Positions 46,749 through 56,798 are shown, counted from the stretch's first letter. The stretch is DNA of 64,000 bases from HGW-17 sp964516435 (GCA_964516435.1 CAZEZP010000091.1:1-64000), one strand, 5' to 3'. A program made the numbers and translations. The notes: generated by a model not told the origin, from the sequence alone.

Positions 46749-46989
46749 TGATTCTTCCTCCTTCCGGCAGGAACACAGAAAACGCCCGCATGAAACCGCG
46801 CCTTGGCATTGCACAACGCAGCCGAATCGTGCGGTGCCCCGAGCATACTTTTTTTCCGCGTCCGGTCAACGGCGTTTCTGCTGCACGCCTTGCGGTGCCA
46901 GGAAGCGGCAAAAAACGGCCGCGGAAGGCACCCGCGAACCAGGATGGAAAGCGTGCCCCGAACCTGCAGAAACGGGGCGATATTGAACA

Positions 46990-48852
46990 TCAATTCGAAA
47001 CCGAATGCCACCGGCGGCGAAGGATCCAGGCCACGCCCACGACCCACAGGAGAAACAACGGGGGAACGGATGCGCCGCCCTTGCCGGCCCGGCAGGAGCA
47101 ATCCCCGTCCAGGGAGGGCCGCACGCTTGCGGCATGCACGTAGATGGCCCGATCGAACGTGCCCTTCCCGCCGTCCGGATTGGTGACCTCCAGTTGGTAG
47201 ACGCCCAGCAGCGCCTTCGCGTCCACGCACACGTGCAGCACCAGTTCCTCCGGCCCCACGAAGTCGATGGACTCGATTCGGACATCCGCCGGCAGGAAGC
47301 GGGCCTGGATGCCTTCCTGGAAATGGCGGCCGGCCACAACGAGTTGGACGCAGGCACCCTGCTCGTGCTCGAAGGGCGTCACGCTTTCGACCACGGGGTC
47401 GGGAACGACCGGGCCGTATTCCAGTTGGTAGCCGGCGCCGGGGCCGATGGCTTCGGGATCGAAATCCTCCGTGCCGCCACGCACCACGGCCAGAATGGGC
47501 CGCACGGGAGACTCGGGATGGAAGATCAACTCGGCCTCCCCTTCCTGGATGGGAGACACGAACACCTCGTTCCAGAACGGGTGGAACAGCACCAGGGACC
47601 ACGGGCCCGGGGTGGAAGAAGTCAGTTTCACACGCAGATCCCGCGCATAGCCCGCGGGAATCCCCAACTGCCAGTAATTGGCGCCATACGCCTGGGGAAG
47701 GTTGCCCTGCTTCACGTTCAGGACACCGGCCTGGGCGGGCAGGATCTCTCCCGTGTACGGAGGCGTCGCGTGATAGCGCTCCGCCCACTGGATCCTCGCC
47801 AGGGAAGAATTGCTGGAATCCCCCACCAGAAAGCGCTGCCAGGCGAAGGTCCGGTAGGCTTCCCCGAGATTCGCCCCCCGCTGCCGCAGCAGCGCATCGA
47901 TGGATTGCATGTAGTTCGGGCTGTTGTAATACCCGCCCGATTCCTGCATGGCGCCTTCCCACAGTTTCCGCACGAACACGGCCGGCTCCTCATCTGGCAG
48001 GCGATAGTAGGAAGCCAGAAAATGCGGCCAGAAGAAGCCGCCATACCAGTAGTAATCCATGTACTCGCCTGCCGAGACGGAACGATGGGGCTCGGCCTGG
48101 TAATAGTCCAGCACGGCGTCCTGGAAATATATGCCCAGCCCCGGTTCCACCTGCCCCTCGATGAACGTGGAGGTGTTTTCCCAGAAACCGATGTATTCCA
48201 GGCAATCCATGGCGCCCTGGGTGGCATGGGAGAGTTCGTGGGCCACGGTGTCGCGCACCCACTCCGGATCGTTCTGCCAGTCGATCATGATCCAGGACGT
48301 GCAGTCGTCCCAGGGGGTGGATGGCCAGTAGTCCACGGGCGACATGTAGCCGGCCGCCTGCATGCCGGTATCTCCCACGAGGATGCGGTAGGGATTTTCC
48401 GCCGTCACGTGGGGCGGCACCAGAAAGCCCCATTCCACGATCTCTTTCTGCCATGCGGTTTCGGCACCTTCCAGCACGGCCTGCGCCAGGCGCAGGTGGT
48501 CATCGGAAGGATACTCCACGCGGATGGGGAACGTCTGCGAATCCAGATGCAGCGGCAACGGCTGCGGAAAACCGTCCTCCACGCGCAACCCGGCGCGCTT
48601 GCGGATCTGGAAGTTCTCCACCAGGATCCCGGTGCCCGCCCACCCGGGAACGGGCGCGCGCTTCGCCATGGAGCGCCAGGGCTCGGGCAGGCGGTCCGGA
48701 TGGCGCACGGCCAGTTCGCGCAGACGCAATCCTTCTTCCAGGGATACGGTGTTTTCACGGATGGCCTTCTCCACGGCCAGGCTGAAGGGTTCCCGCACGG
48801 AAAACTCCACGGGGACGGCGGCAAGCATCAGCACGCTCAGCAACACGATCAT
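46990..48852 (-). CDS. Secreted HELSH metalloprotease with MYXO-CTERM-like sorting tail
   Basis: 620 residues. Signal peptide (MIVLLSVLMLAAVPVEF), gluzincin signature HELSH (205-209) in VRDTVAHELSHATQG, then beta-rich domains; an IPT/TIG-like fold near 500-580 is possible. The last 37 residues read DCSC-RAGKGGASVPP, a hydrophobic helix and RRRW: the tripartite Cys-helix-Arg layout of MYXO-CTERM signals cut by a rhomboid-like or CAAX-type sorting protease in Myxococcota. So it is likely anchored at the cell surface. Start follows GCGAGGTCGCC. Substrate unknown. Confidence 0.82.
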   Translation of the reverse strand: MIVLLSVLMLAAVPVEFSVREPFSLAVEKAIRENTVSLEEGLRLRELAVRHPDRLPEPWRSMAKRAPVPGWAGTGILVENFQIRKRAGLRVEDGFPQPLPLHLDSQTFPIRVEYPSDDHLRLAQAVLEGAETAWQKEIVEWGFLVPPHVTAENPYRILVGDTGMQAAGYMSPVDYWPSTPWDDCTSWIMIDWQNDPEWVRDTVAHELSHATQGAMDCLEYIGFWENTSTFIEGQVEPGLGIYFQDAVLDYYQAEPHRSVSAGEYMDYYWYGGFFWPHFLASYYRLPDEEPAVFVRKLWEGAMQESGGYYNSPNYMQSIDALLRQRGANLGEAYRTFAWQRFLVGDSSNSSLARIQWAERYHATPPYTGEILPAQAGVLNVKQGNLPQAYGANYWQLGIPAGYARDLRVKLTSSTPGPWSLVLFHPFWNEVFVSPIQEGEAELIFHPESPVRPILAVVRGGTEDFDPEAIGPGAGYQLEYGPVVPDPVVESVTPFEHEQGACVQLVVAGRHFQEGIQARFLPADVRIESIDFVGPEELVLHVCVDAKALLGVYQLEVTNPDGGKGTFDRAIYVHAASVRPSLDGDCSCRAGKGGASVPPLFLLWVVGVAWILRRRWHSVSN

Positions 48853-49022
48853 GGCGACCTCGCTCGCACCGCGGGCAGGGGCCCGCGGCGACTGCCCCAC
48901 AATACCCCGGATGGCCGAAAAACCCAGCTTTTCAGGCAGTAAAATTCACGGTCGCGCAACCCGGATCACATTCGAAAGCGGATTCCCCGAGCCGCCGGCC
49001 AGGACGCGGGCTTGCGCCGCCG

Positions 49023-50102
49023 TCAGCCCGCGAAGGCACGGTACCAGAAGACCAGCAGCACGACCTGGACCAGAACGAGGACCGCCAGCCAGAAGGGCAG
49101 CCGGTTCCAGACCGCGCGCCGGCGGGAAGAGGGAACGTCGCGCCCGGCCAGTTGCAGCAGCATGATTTTCTGCTGCGTGGTTCCAGCGGGCACGAGCGCG
49201 CGGGATTCCAGGTAGGAGAGCAGTTCCAGTTCCCCTTCCAGGGGGTCGCCGGAGACGTTCAGGAAACGCTCCAGCGCCGCCCGCAGGCGGTTCGCGTCCA
49301 GATAGCGGTCGTCCGGATCCTTTTCCAGGCAGCGCATCACGATATGCTGCAGGACGGCGGGAATCCCCGGTATGGAAGCCGGCCGCGCATGCTGGATCTG
49401 ATCGAACAGCGGGGCGCCTTCCCGATCCTCGAACGGCAGGCGCCCCGCCAGCAGCCGGTACAGCAGCACCCCCAGGCTGTACAGGTCGCTTCGGGCATCG
49501 GCCATCTGGCCCCGCAGACGCTCCGGGCTCATGTAGGCGGGCGTCCCCACTCCCGTATCGTCGGCGGACAACTGCGGATCGTGGATGTGCTTGGCGATGC
49601 CGAAATCCACCAGTTTCACACGTCCCTGGGTGCTCAGAATCACATTGCCCGGCTTGATGTCCCGATGGATGATGCCATGCCCATGCAGATACGCCAGCGC
49701 ACGGGCCAGATAGGCGCCGATCCATGCCGCGATGCGCGGGGGCAGCCGCTGGCCCGGAGGCGCCAGGCGCGCCAGATCCGGCCCCTCCACGTATTCCATG
49801 ATGATGTGGTGCTGTCCCGGAGTGCTCATGAAATCATGCACGTGCACCAGGTTCTCGTGGTCCAGGCGCGCCAGCAGGCGGGCTTCCCGTTCGAAGCGCG
49901 CCACGGAATCCGGCGCGGCGGCCGTAAGGATCTTGAGCGCCACCTTGCGCTCCAGCGGCTCCTGGATGGCCTGATAGAGTTTGGACATGCCGCCGTCGGC
50001 GATCTTCCTCAGAATGCGCAGGGAAGCCGGAAACCTCGGTTTCTCCTCCACCCCCGGGATGGGCGTCAACTGCGGTTCCGAGTTCGAATCCCGATAATTC
50101 AT
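49023..50102 (-). CDS. Hanks-type Ser/Thr kinase with C-terminal membrane anchor and atypical Gly-loop
   Basis: 359 residues. VALKIL Lys, HRDIKPGN loop, DFGIAK and SPE are present, so catalysis is likely; the Gly-loop IADGGMSKLYQA is atypical. One transmembrane helix close to the C-terminus (PFWLAVLVLVQVVLLVFWY). The start is uncertain: ATG 50102 and TTG 50129 both lack a ribosome site; 50102 gives a usual N-terminus. It sits 35 bp after the outer-membrane protein gene on the same strand and is probably co-transcribed with it. Confidence 0.9.
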   Translation of the reverse strand: MNYRDSNSEPQLTPIPGVEEKPRFPASLRILRKIADGGMSKLYQAIQEPLERKVALKILTAAAPDSVARFEREARLLARLDHENLVHVHDFMSTPGQHHIIMEYVEGPDLARLAPPGQRLPPRIAAWIGAYLARALAYLHGHGIIHRDIKPGNVILSTQGRVKLVDFGIAKHIHDPQLSADDTGVGTPAYMSPERLRGQMADARSDLYSLGVLLYRLLAGRLPFEDREGAPLFDQIQHARPASIPGIPAVLQHIVMRCLEKDPDDRYLDANRLRAALERFLNVSGDPLEGELELLSYLESRALVPAGTTQQKIMLLQLAGRDVPSSRRRAVWNRLPFWLAVLVLVQVVLLVFWYRAFAG

Positions 50103-50137
50103 CGATGATTGCAATGAGATTTCAATCAATCAACAAA

Positions 50138-51646
50138 TCAATAAATGACCTGCAACTGCACCAGAAACGTGTGCTGCATGCTTTCCTGCACACGATACCG
50201 ATGCCCCACCTGGTCGATGACCGGGCGGTAGTACGGATTGGCCTCGCGGGTGTCCAAGTCCACCACGCCGGGCGTGTGCTGGGCATCCTGCAGGCCGTTG
50301 TCCTTGCCGGCATCGGTGTAGGTGATGAAATGCTCGGTGTTGTGGGCCAGGCCGTAGGAGAATTCCATGAAGAAATGCCGCGAGAAGCGCATGTTCACGC
50401 CCAGGCGCGCACCCAGGATGGCATGGTTTTCTACCGTGGTGAGGCCGGGATAATACTGGATGGCGGCCAGCCGGTTGTCCGCGCAGTACTGCGGGTACGC
50501 CGGATTCGCTCCGCATCCGAAGTTGAGCGTGGGACTTCCCGCCAGCAGTTCATAGGCCTCGGAATAATCGCGCCCCTCGAAGACGCCGGTCAGGGCTCCC
50601 GTGGCGAACGCGTTGATGCGGATCTTCTTCTCCTCGTTATGGTAGAGGTTGAAATCGCTGCCGAATTCGATGCCGCCCCGGATGGGCGCCCTGGGGGTCG
50701 TCGCTCCCCAGTCGCCGCTGAAATCGTACTTGGCGGCATACAGCGAATCCGACGAATAGGCGAATGGCAGGCGCGCCCAGATCTTGAAGTAACTGTCGAA
50801 GATGGAAGAGCGCTTGCTCATCGTGGACGCGAACGTCACGTCATAGATGCCGCGGCCCACCGCGGAATTGAGTTGCGGACGCTGCGCCTGCGGATCGGTG
50901 CAGCGCGCGCCGCCGGCGCACAGGGGAATGCCGTCGGGGGAACGGCGGAAGTCCCGCACGTCGCCCACGGGAAGCCCCACGTCCACGCTGAGCACCCAGA
51001 AAGGCTTGGTGTAATCCTCGAAGTTGTTGAACACGGGAACGTTCCAGCGCAGACCCAGATGCAACTGGTCCAGGCCGCTGCGGCTGGGTCCCGTGTACAG
51101 CGTGCGCTTGCCGGGATCGCCGGCGGCAGGATTGTCGGAAAAGGCGAGGCCGGCCGAAATCTCCTCCAGCACGGTGCGGGAATTGAGCGCGTTGACGCCG
51201 TCGGGGTTGCACAGCCAGACCTTGCCATCGGTGCCAGGGCCGGTATGCGACGCCACGCATTCCGCGTAGCCGGGGTAATTGGGATAGCGCGAACCGTCCT
51301 GGAACCGGAAAATGCTCTGCTCGGACAGGGTCACCGGCAGCCCCAGGAAGAATGCCACCCCGCGCACGCCGAACTCGGCGCCCAGGTTGAGCGTGGTGGT
51401 GTTGCGGCTCAGGCGCAGGTCACGCACCACCTGCAGGTCGCCATTTCCCTGGTACTCCTTGTTGATGGCGGCGGAATAACTCTCATATCCGAATCCGAAG
51501 AGCAGTTTCACCCCGAAAGGGTATTCCTTGTTCTCTTCCCAGTAATACGGGCTTCCGGCGACGTGCGTCACCTCGTTGCCCCGCACCTTCGCGGGCAAGG
51601 CCAGAAGGGACAGCGTGAAAACCAACAAGCGAAAACTCGTGCGCAT
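50138..51646 (-). CDS. Outer-membrane beta-barrel protein, function unknown
   Basis: 502 residues with a signal peptide (MRTSFRLLVFTLSLLALP). The mature protein consists of alternating aromatic/hydrophobic beta strands (FGVKLLFGFGYESY, GLRWNVPVFNNF, FMEFSYGLAHNTEHF) and ends with VQLQVIY, an aromatic C-terminus typical of BAM-inserted barrels. No plug or TonB box seen. Long Cys-containing loops. RBS AGGAAG. Located between two Ser/Thr kinases. Could be a porin or a structural outer-membrane protein. Confidence 0.78.
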   Translation of the reverse strand: MRTSFRLLVFTLSLLALPAKVRGNEVTHVAGSPYYWEENKEYPFGVKLLFGFGYESYSAAINKEYQGNGDLQVVRDLRLSRNTTTLNLGAEFGVRGVAFFLGLPVTLSEQSIFRFQDGSRYPNYPGYAECVASHTGPGTDGKVWLCNPDGVNALNSRTVLEEISAGLAFSDNPAAGDPGKRTLYTGPSRSGLDQLHLGLRWNVPVFNNFEDYTKPFWVLSVDVGLPVGDVRDFRRSPDGIPLCAGGARCTDPQAQRPQLNSAVGRGIYDVTFASTMSKRSSIFDSYFKIWARLPFAYSSDSLYAAKYDFSGDWGATTPRAPIRGGIEFGSDFNLYHNEEKKIRINAFATGALTGVFEGRDYSEAYELLAGSPTLNFGCGANPAYPQYCADNRLAAIQYYPGLTTVENHAILGARLGVNMRFSRHFFMEFSYGLAHNTEHFITYTDAGKDNGLQDAQHTPGVVDLDTREANPYYRPVIDQVGHRYRVQESMQHTFLVQLQVIY

Positions 51647-51760
51647 GGCGTGCTTCCTGTCGAACCGGCCAAGAGCGGACGAAAACGGAGAAGATCACGG
51701 CGAGGCCGGCGAGTGCTTTGTATCACAAAAAACGGTTCTGCGGGATGAAAAAAACGCGGA

Positions 51761-53176
51761 TCATTTCCTGCGCCAGGACAGTTCGATTTCGAGATTGGCA
51801 TCGGCTGTCCACTCGTCGGTCTGTTCCGCAAAGCCGCTGCGGCGCGCCACCACCCGTACCCGCGCGCCATGGGGCACTTTCAGGGACTGCGGCGTCGCGA
51901 CGCCCTCGAGCCGGCGCTGCCCGTCCACGAAGACGTCCACATTCGCCTCACCGTCCCGGGAGCGGATCGTGACCTGGTATTCCCTGGCCTGCGGCATGGG
52001 AGGCTCGACTTCCGGCATGGGAGGCTCTGGCGGCGCAGGCACGGAGATCGGCGCGGGGGCGGCCGGCGCTTCCTGGGCTGGCCGAGCGGAAAGCAGTTCC
52101 CGGGCGCGCTGCCAGATCAGGAAGAGAGCGCCGGATGCGGCCGCCACCAGGAGCACGAGCACCACCCAGAAACCGATGCCAGATGACTGCGGAGGCTGGT
52201 AGGGAGCCGGTCGCGGCTCGGGGAGGACGTCCGCCGCCGACTCGGCAGGCGGCATTCCCTCGGCGGTCCTGACCAGCGTGGCCACCAGATCCGGGTCCAG
52301 CAGCCGGACGGCCTCCTCCAGGTCCCGGATGAAGACGGCCGGCGACTGGTAGCGCTTGCGCGGGCTCTTCTCGAGCGCCCTGTGCACCACCTCGCAGATT
52401 TTCGGCGACAGCCCGCGGGCGACCTTGGCCAGCGGCCGGGGCGGCTCGGTCACCTGTTTGTAGAGCACCTCGCGCGGATTTTCGCCATCGATGGGAAATT
52501 GGCCGGAAATCATGCGGTAGGCGATGACGCCCAGCGCGTAGACGTCCGTGGCGGGCCCGATTTCCGCCGAACTGCCGGCCGCCTGCTCCGGCGCCATGTA
52601 CAGCGGCGTGCCCATGATCACGCCGGCCGAGGTCCGGGCAGCGTCGCCAAGAGCGCCGTCGAGCATCTTGGCGATTCCGAAATCCAGGATCTTCACACGC
52701 GGCTCCCCGTTTTCGCCCTCCAGCACGATGACGTTGTCGGGCTTGAGATCCCGGTGCACCACGTTGTTGCGGTGGGCCGCCTCCAGACCGGACGCGATCT
52801 GGTGCAGGATGGCCAGCGCCTCCCGCAGGGAAAACGGCGCCTTTTCATCGATGAGTTCCGTCAGGCTCCGGCCGTTGAGGAATTCCATGACGATGTAGTA
52901 GCGGCCATCCGGCAGGCGGCCGTAGTCGAACACCTGCACGATGTTGGGATGCTGGATGCGGTCCACCGCCCGGGCCTCGGTGTTGAAACGCGCCACGGCC
53001 TCGGCGTTGTTGGCCATCTCGGGAGCGAGCACCTTGATAGCCACCGCCTTGTCGATGGCCGGATTCTTCCCGAAATACACATCGCCAAAAGCGCCGGCTC
53101 CCACCAGGCGCACCACCTGATAGTTGCCGATGAACGTTCCTTCCAGGGCAGGTGGATTCGGTTCGGCTGTCGTCAT
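51761..53176 (-). CDS. Ser/Thr kinase with extracytoplasmic PEGA domain
   Basis: 471 residues. Kinase domain (about 18-275): VGAGAFGDVYFG, VAIKVL, HRDLKPDN, DFGIAK, APE, all complete. A transmembrane helix (about 335-355) is followed by a Pro/Glu-rich stalk and a PEGA-like domain at the C-terminus (DVFVDGQRRLEGVATPQSLKVPHGARVRV). PEGA domains bind cell-surface polymers or proteins in other kinases. Start preceded by GGAG. Transcribed toward the outer-membrane protein gene. Confidence 0.93.
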   Translation of the reverse strand: MTTAEPNPPALEGTFIGNYQVVRLVGAGAFGDVYFGKNPAIDKAVAIKVLAPEMANNAEAVARFNTEARAVDRIQHPNIVQVFDYGRLPDGRYYIVMEFLNGRSLTELIDEKAPFSLREALAILHQIASGLEAAHRNNVVHRDLKPDNVIVLEGENGEPRVKILDFGIAKMLDGALGDAARTSAGVIMGTPLYMAPEQAAGSSAEIGPATDVYALGVIAYRMISGQFPIDGENPREVLYKQVTEPPRPLAKVARGLSPKICEVVHRALEKSPRKRYQSPAVFIRDLEEAVRLLDPDLVATLVRTAEGMPPAESAADVLPEPRPAPYQPPQSSGIGFWVVLVLLVAAASGALFLIWQRARELLSARPAQEAPAAPAPISVPAPPEPPMPEVEPPMPQAREYQVTIRSRDGEANVDVFVDGQRRLEGVATPQSLKVPHGARVRVVARRSGFAEQTDEWTADANLEIELSWRRK

Positions 53177-53320
53177 GCGCTACTCCAGGCAGCCGGCGGC
53201 AAAAGATTCGCCGCCCCGCGCGCGACAGCTTCTCTAGCATGGAGCGCATGCCCGCACAAGACGCAGTGGGAAAACAAGAAGCAATTCTTTTGACCGGCCG
53301 CGCAAGCGGGTGCAATGCCC

Positions 53321-55408
53321 TCAGCGGGACGTGAGCCACTTCTGGTAGGAATCGAACGAGTAGGGGCGGCCCAGGAAATTCCTGACCATGTCGGCCGCGT
53401 CCAGGCTGCCGCCCGGCGCCAGGATGGCCTGCCGGTAGGCGGCGGCGGTGTCCATGTCCATCATGCCCTTTTCCCGGAAGCGGTTTACCAGATCCTTGAC
53501 AATGACCAGCGACCACATGTAGGTGTAATACATCGAACTGTATTCTACCAGGTGGCCGAAGTTCGCGATTTCACTGGTATCCTTGACCGGGGGATACGGA
53601 TTGTACTTCTTCTGCACTTCCATCATCACCTTCACCGGGTCGGTCTTGTCGGGGGGCGTGGCATGCAGGGAAAACGCCAGCGCCGCATAGAACATCTGCC
53701 GCATCACGTGCACACCCTTGCCGAACTCTTCGGCCGCCACGAGCTTGCGCACCATTTCCTCGGGGATGGGCGCGTCGGTCTTGGGATGGGTGGCGAAACG
53801 GGCCAGCACACCGGCATCCCGGGCCCATTCCTCGAACATCTGGGAAGGAACCTCCACGAAATCCCACTCGCAGTTGAAGCCGGACTGCGTGACCCAGCGA
53901 TGGTTCCAGGCCGAAATGTGGTGCATCAGGTGGCCGAACTCGTGAAAGAGGGTCACCACGTCGGGGTAATCGATGTTGGCATCGTCTCCGAGAGGAAAGT
54001 TCGTGATCAGCGCCACCGCTGGATGCTGCACGCCCGAAACCCCCGACTGGATGGGGAACGCGGCGGCATGCCCATACTTGTTCTGGCGGGGATAGAGATC
54101 CAGGTAGATGCGGGCGAACGGCGTCCCCTTCTCCAGCACGTCGTAGACCTCGACGGTTTCATGCCAGGTCGCCGCCCCGAAGATGCGCTTGAACTGGATG
54201 TCGAAGAGATCCTCGGCCAGTTTCAGGATCCCGCGCTTGACCTTGTTCACGTTGAAATAGGAACGCACCTCGGCGGCATCCACGCCGAAGCGCTCCTGCT
54301 GGATCTTCCTGACGTAGTAGAAGCGGTCCCAGACCTCCACCGTGCGCGCATTGCGCACGTCCTTCTTCTTGGCCGCGAGGATGTCGCGCAGGTCCTCCTG
54401 CATGCGGGGCCGGGCCAGCGTGACGACCTTCTCGATGAAATCCGCGATCGTCTTGCGGTCGCGCACCATCTTGTCCACCGCGGTGTAGGAGACGAAATCC
54501 TCGTACCCCAGCAGCCGGGCGACCTGGTGCCGTGCGATCAGCAGTTTGCGCAGCACCTCCTCATTCTTGCCTTTCGCCCTCGAAAGATACGCGATGTACA
54601 TCTTCCTGCGGGTCTCCTCCTTCCGGGCATATGTCACCAGCGGGAAAAAATCCGGCGCATCCGTGCTGATCTTCACCTTTCCGGACGCATCGGGCGGATG
54701 CGAATTGCGGTAATCCTCCGGCAGCCCCTCCAGATCTTCCTGCGCGAACTCCACCTCGACGCGGTCTTCCCGGATGTTGCGCATGTACTCCTGACCCAGG
54801 CGGTTGATGTCCTCCTGCAGTTGCATGAGCCTGAGACGGGCCATGTCATCCTTGTCCACGCCGGCCAGGCGGTATTCGCGCAGCAGGTTCTCGCGGAAAC
54901 GCTTCGTCGGGGCATCGTTCTCCGAAATGCCGGCCACGGCCAGGATTGCCTGGTACAACTGCCGGTCCAGCCTGATTTCCTGCAGCACCTTCTTGATTTC
55001 GGCGGCGCACTGCTCCGCCGCCTGGCGAAGGTTCGCATCCGGATGCACTTCCTGCAACAGTTCCGAGGGAGCCTGGATGCGCTCCGCCAGCATCCGCATC
55101 CGGTTGTAGGGCTCGAGCGTATTCTCCACGGTGCGCTCCCCGGCCGCCTTGACGATCTCTTCCCGGATCTTCCGGACTTCCTGGATGCCGCGCGCGCATT
55201 GTGCCTTCAGTTCCGCATCCGTGCGGGGGATGACCGGCTCGTTCAGGAGCTTCGGCTCTGGCGGGTCGACCGGTTCCTCCAGCGTGACCGTTTCCTTCTT
55301 CACCGGCTCCGCCGGCGGCGTGTTCACCGGCGGACGGGGTGTGACGTCGTTGCCGGTGCATGCCCCCAGCATGCCCAGCGCCAGCATGAACCAGAACCAT
55401 CGCTTCAT
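53321..55408 (-). CDS. M3-family oligopeptidase-like lipoprotein
   Basis: 695 residues. Zinc metallopeptidase of the thimet/oligopeptidase F M3 family with VVTLFHEFGHLMHHISA (HEFGH 489-493). It has a lipoprotein signal (MLGAC, Cys17), unlike the cytosolic enzymes, placing it in the periplasm or on the outer membrane. The fold regions around FARIYLDLYPRQNKYGHAAAF match the family. ATG 55408 follows AAAGGAG; it is 1 bp from the stop of the preceding gene, so the two are translationally coupled. Peptide substrates unknown. Confidence 0.93.
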   Translation of the reverse strand: MKRWFWFMLALGMLGACTGNDVTPRPPVNTPPAEPVKKETVTLEEPVDPPEPKLLNEPVIPRTDAELKAQCARGIQEVRKIREEIVKAAGERTVENTLEPYNRMRMLAERIQAPSELLQEVHPDANLRQAAEQCAAEIKKVLQEIRLDRQLYQAILAVAGISENDAPTKRFRENLLREYRLAGVDKDDMARLRLMQLQEDINRLGQEYMRNIREDRVEVEFAQEDLEGLPEDYRNSHPPDASGKVKISTDAPDFFPLVTYARKEETRRKMYIAYLSRAKGKNEEVLRKLLIARHQVARLLGYEDFVSYTAVDKMVRDRKTIADFIEKVVTLARPRMQEDLRDILAAKKKDVRNARTVEVWDRFYYVRKIQQERFGVDAAEVRSYFNVNKVKRGILKLAEDLFDIQFKRIFGAATWHETVEVYDVLEKGTPFARIYLDLYPRQNKYGHAAAFPIQSGVSGVQHPAVALITNFPLGDDANIDYPDVVTLFHEFGHLMHHISAWNHRWVTQSGFNCEWDFVEVPSQMFEEWARDAGVLARFATHPKTDAPIPEEMVRKLVAAEEFGKGVHVMRQMFYAALAFSLHATPPDKTDPVKVMMEVQKKYNPYPPVKDTSEIANFGHLVEYSSMYYTYMWSLVIVKDLVNRFREKGMMDMDTAAAYRQAILAPGGSLDAADMVRNFLGRPYSFDSYQKWLTSR

Positions 55409-55409
55409 T

Positions 55410-56765
55410 TCATTGCTCCTTTCCACCTTGGGCTTCTTCCGCAAGAAGATAATCTATAATTTTATTTAGTCGATAAAGTGTAATTCCTTCATTGAATTTT
55501 AAATCGTTTATTACAAAAGAAAAATCATTCTCATTCAACTCGAGGGCCTTGACGACATCCATGATCTGCTGCCTGGCCGGCTCCAGTCCCCGTTCCGTGC
55601 GCTGGGCGTCGAGTTCCTCCATGGACAGTTGCAACTCGGCCAGATAGTTCCGGATGGCCTCCGTCTGCATGGAAGAAACGCGCCATTTCGTGTCCTTGGC
55701 CAGGGAAGCCAGGAATGCATGCAGTTTTCCGGCATCCCGGGTCTGACTCACCAGATAGACCCAGTCGGCTCCCACCTGGGATCCGGGGTCCGTTCCGCCC
55801 CAGTGGAAGATCACCCACAGTTGGGCATCATTGCGGAAGGCGGCCATGGTCTGCAGAATCTTGTCCAGTTGCTTCAGGCGGGCGATCCCCATGTGGGTCA
55901 GCGGAGCGAACAGCACGACCTGCACGCGGGCATCGGCAAAGCCCCAGTGGAAGAAATTCTTTTCGCGCGCCAGTTCCACCAGGGCCCGCACCCGCTGCAA
56001 TTCCTCCTGCGTCAGGCGCTTTCCCTGCTCCATGTACCGTTTTCCCAGCGTCTGACTGGATGTCAGGGTACGCCCGCGGGCCGGCGCGTCCGGCGGCGTG
56101 GAAGACGGCGGAGCCGGGCGGGCGGGAGCGGACACGGGCGCCCTGGTCTGGACCCGCTTTTCCTGGTCGCTTTGCCGGGCGAGGATGTAGCCCACTATGG
56201 AAAGTCCCAGCAGCACGAAGAAAATGACGATCGAAAGGGAGGAAGAAGAAGTCCTCGGCGCACCGGGGACCAAACCGGACGGCGGCCTTGGCGGATTCCC
56301 GTCCCGCCGCGCGATTTCCAGATTCCGGACCTGGAAATCGTCCTTGCCCGTTCCCGGAACCTCCCATCGCAACTCCTCCATGCGCTGGTGCAGCAGGCGC
56401 AAAAAACGCATGCGCTCCACCGCGAGCGCAGACTTTCGGGAGGATGCGGCCGAAACCGGGCTTTGCCCGATTCGAAAGTCCTCGGCGCCATTCTCCGATG
56501 GCGCCCTCGCATCGAATGGCGCATTCCAGGATGCTTCCCCGCGTGGCGGCAGCAGCGGCGATTCCGGAAACGCGGGAAGGCCGGATTCCGGCGGGGGCAA
56601 AGCCGGGGACGAAAGAGAGGAGGAAGAGGAAGATGCAGGAGCGACGGCCTCCGACGGCCGGAAGAGCCGGTGACAGGCATCGCATTCGGCAATCATGGTT
56701 CCCGGAATGACCTCGGTGTTCTGGCGACAGTGCGGACAGACCAGGGTTTGCAGACCGCTCGACAT
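55410..56765 (-). CDS. Zinc-ribbon, single-TM protein with a possible cysteine-free thioredoxin/DsbA-like domain
   Basis: 451 residues. N-terminal zinc ribbon (C10, C13, C28, C31; CPHC and CDAC). Low-complexity Ser/Pro linker, one transmembrane helix (about 177-195), then a Pro-rich stalk and an extracytoplasmic domain. That domain (VQVVLFAPLTHMGIARLKQLDKIL) resembles DsbA/thioredoxin strand-helix layout but has no CxxC: the position is occupied by LTHM. Start follows GGAGGAA. Directly upstream of the M3 peptidase lipoprotein and downstream of sctV. A role as a periplasmic scaffold or substrate-binding partner is inferred only. Confidence 0.7.
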   Translation of the reverse strand: MSSGLQTLVCPHCRQNTEVIPGTMIAECDACHRLFRPSEAVAPASSSSSSLSSPALPPPESGLPAFPESPLLPPRGEASWNAPFDARAPSENGAEDFRIGQSPVSAASSRKSALAVERMRFLRLLHQRMEELRWEVPGTGKDDFQVRNLEIARRDGNPPRPPSGLVPGAPRTSSSSLSIVIFFVLLGLSIVGYILARQSDQEKRVQTRAPVSAPARPAPPSSTPPDAPARGRTLTSSQTLGKRYMEQGKRLTQEELQRVRALVELAREKNFFHWGFADARVQVVLFAPLTHMGIARLKQLDKILQTMAAFRNDAQLWVIFHWGGTDPGSQVGADWVYLVSQTRDAGKLHAFLASLAKDTKWRVSSMQTEAIRNYLAELQLSMEELDAQRTERGLEPARQQIMDVVKALELNENDFSFVINDLKFNEGITLYRLNKIIDYLLAEEAQGGKEQ

Positions 56766-56798
56766 GGCATTCCTCCAGAAGCGGCGAACGAGGACCGC

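Noticed and set aside
50060..50105. GAGTTCGAATCCCG resembling a tRNA T-arm
   Set aside because: The flanking bases do not form T-stem or acceptor stem, and the segment lies inside the kinase coding frame.
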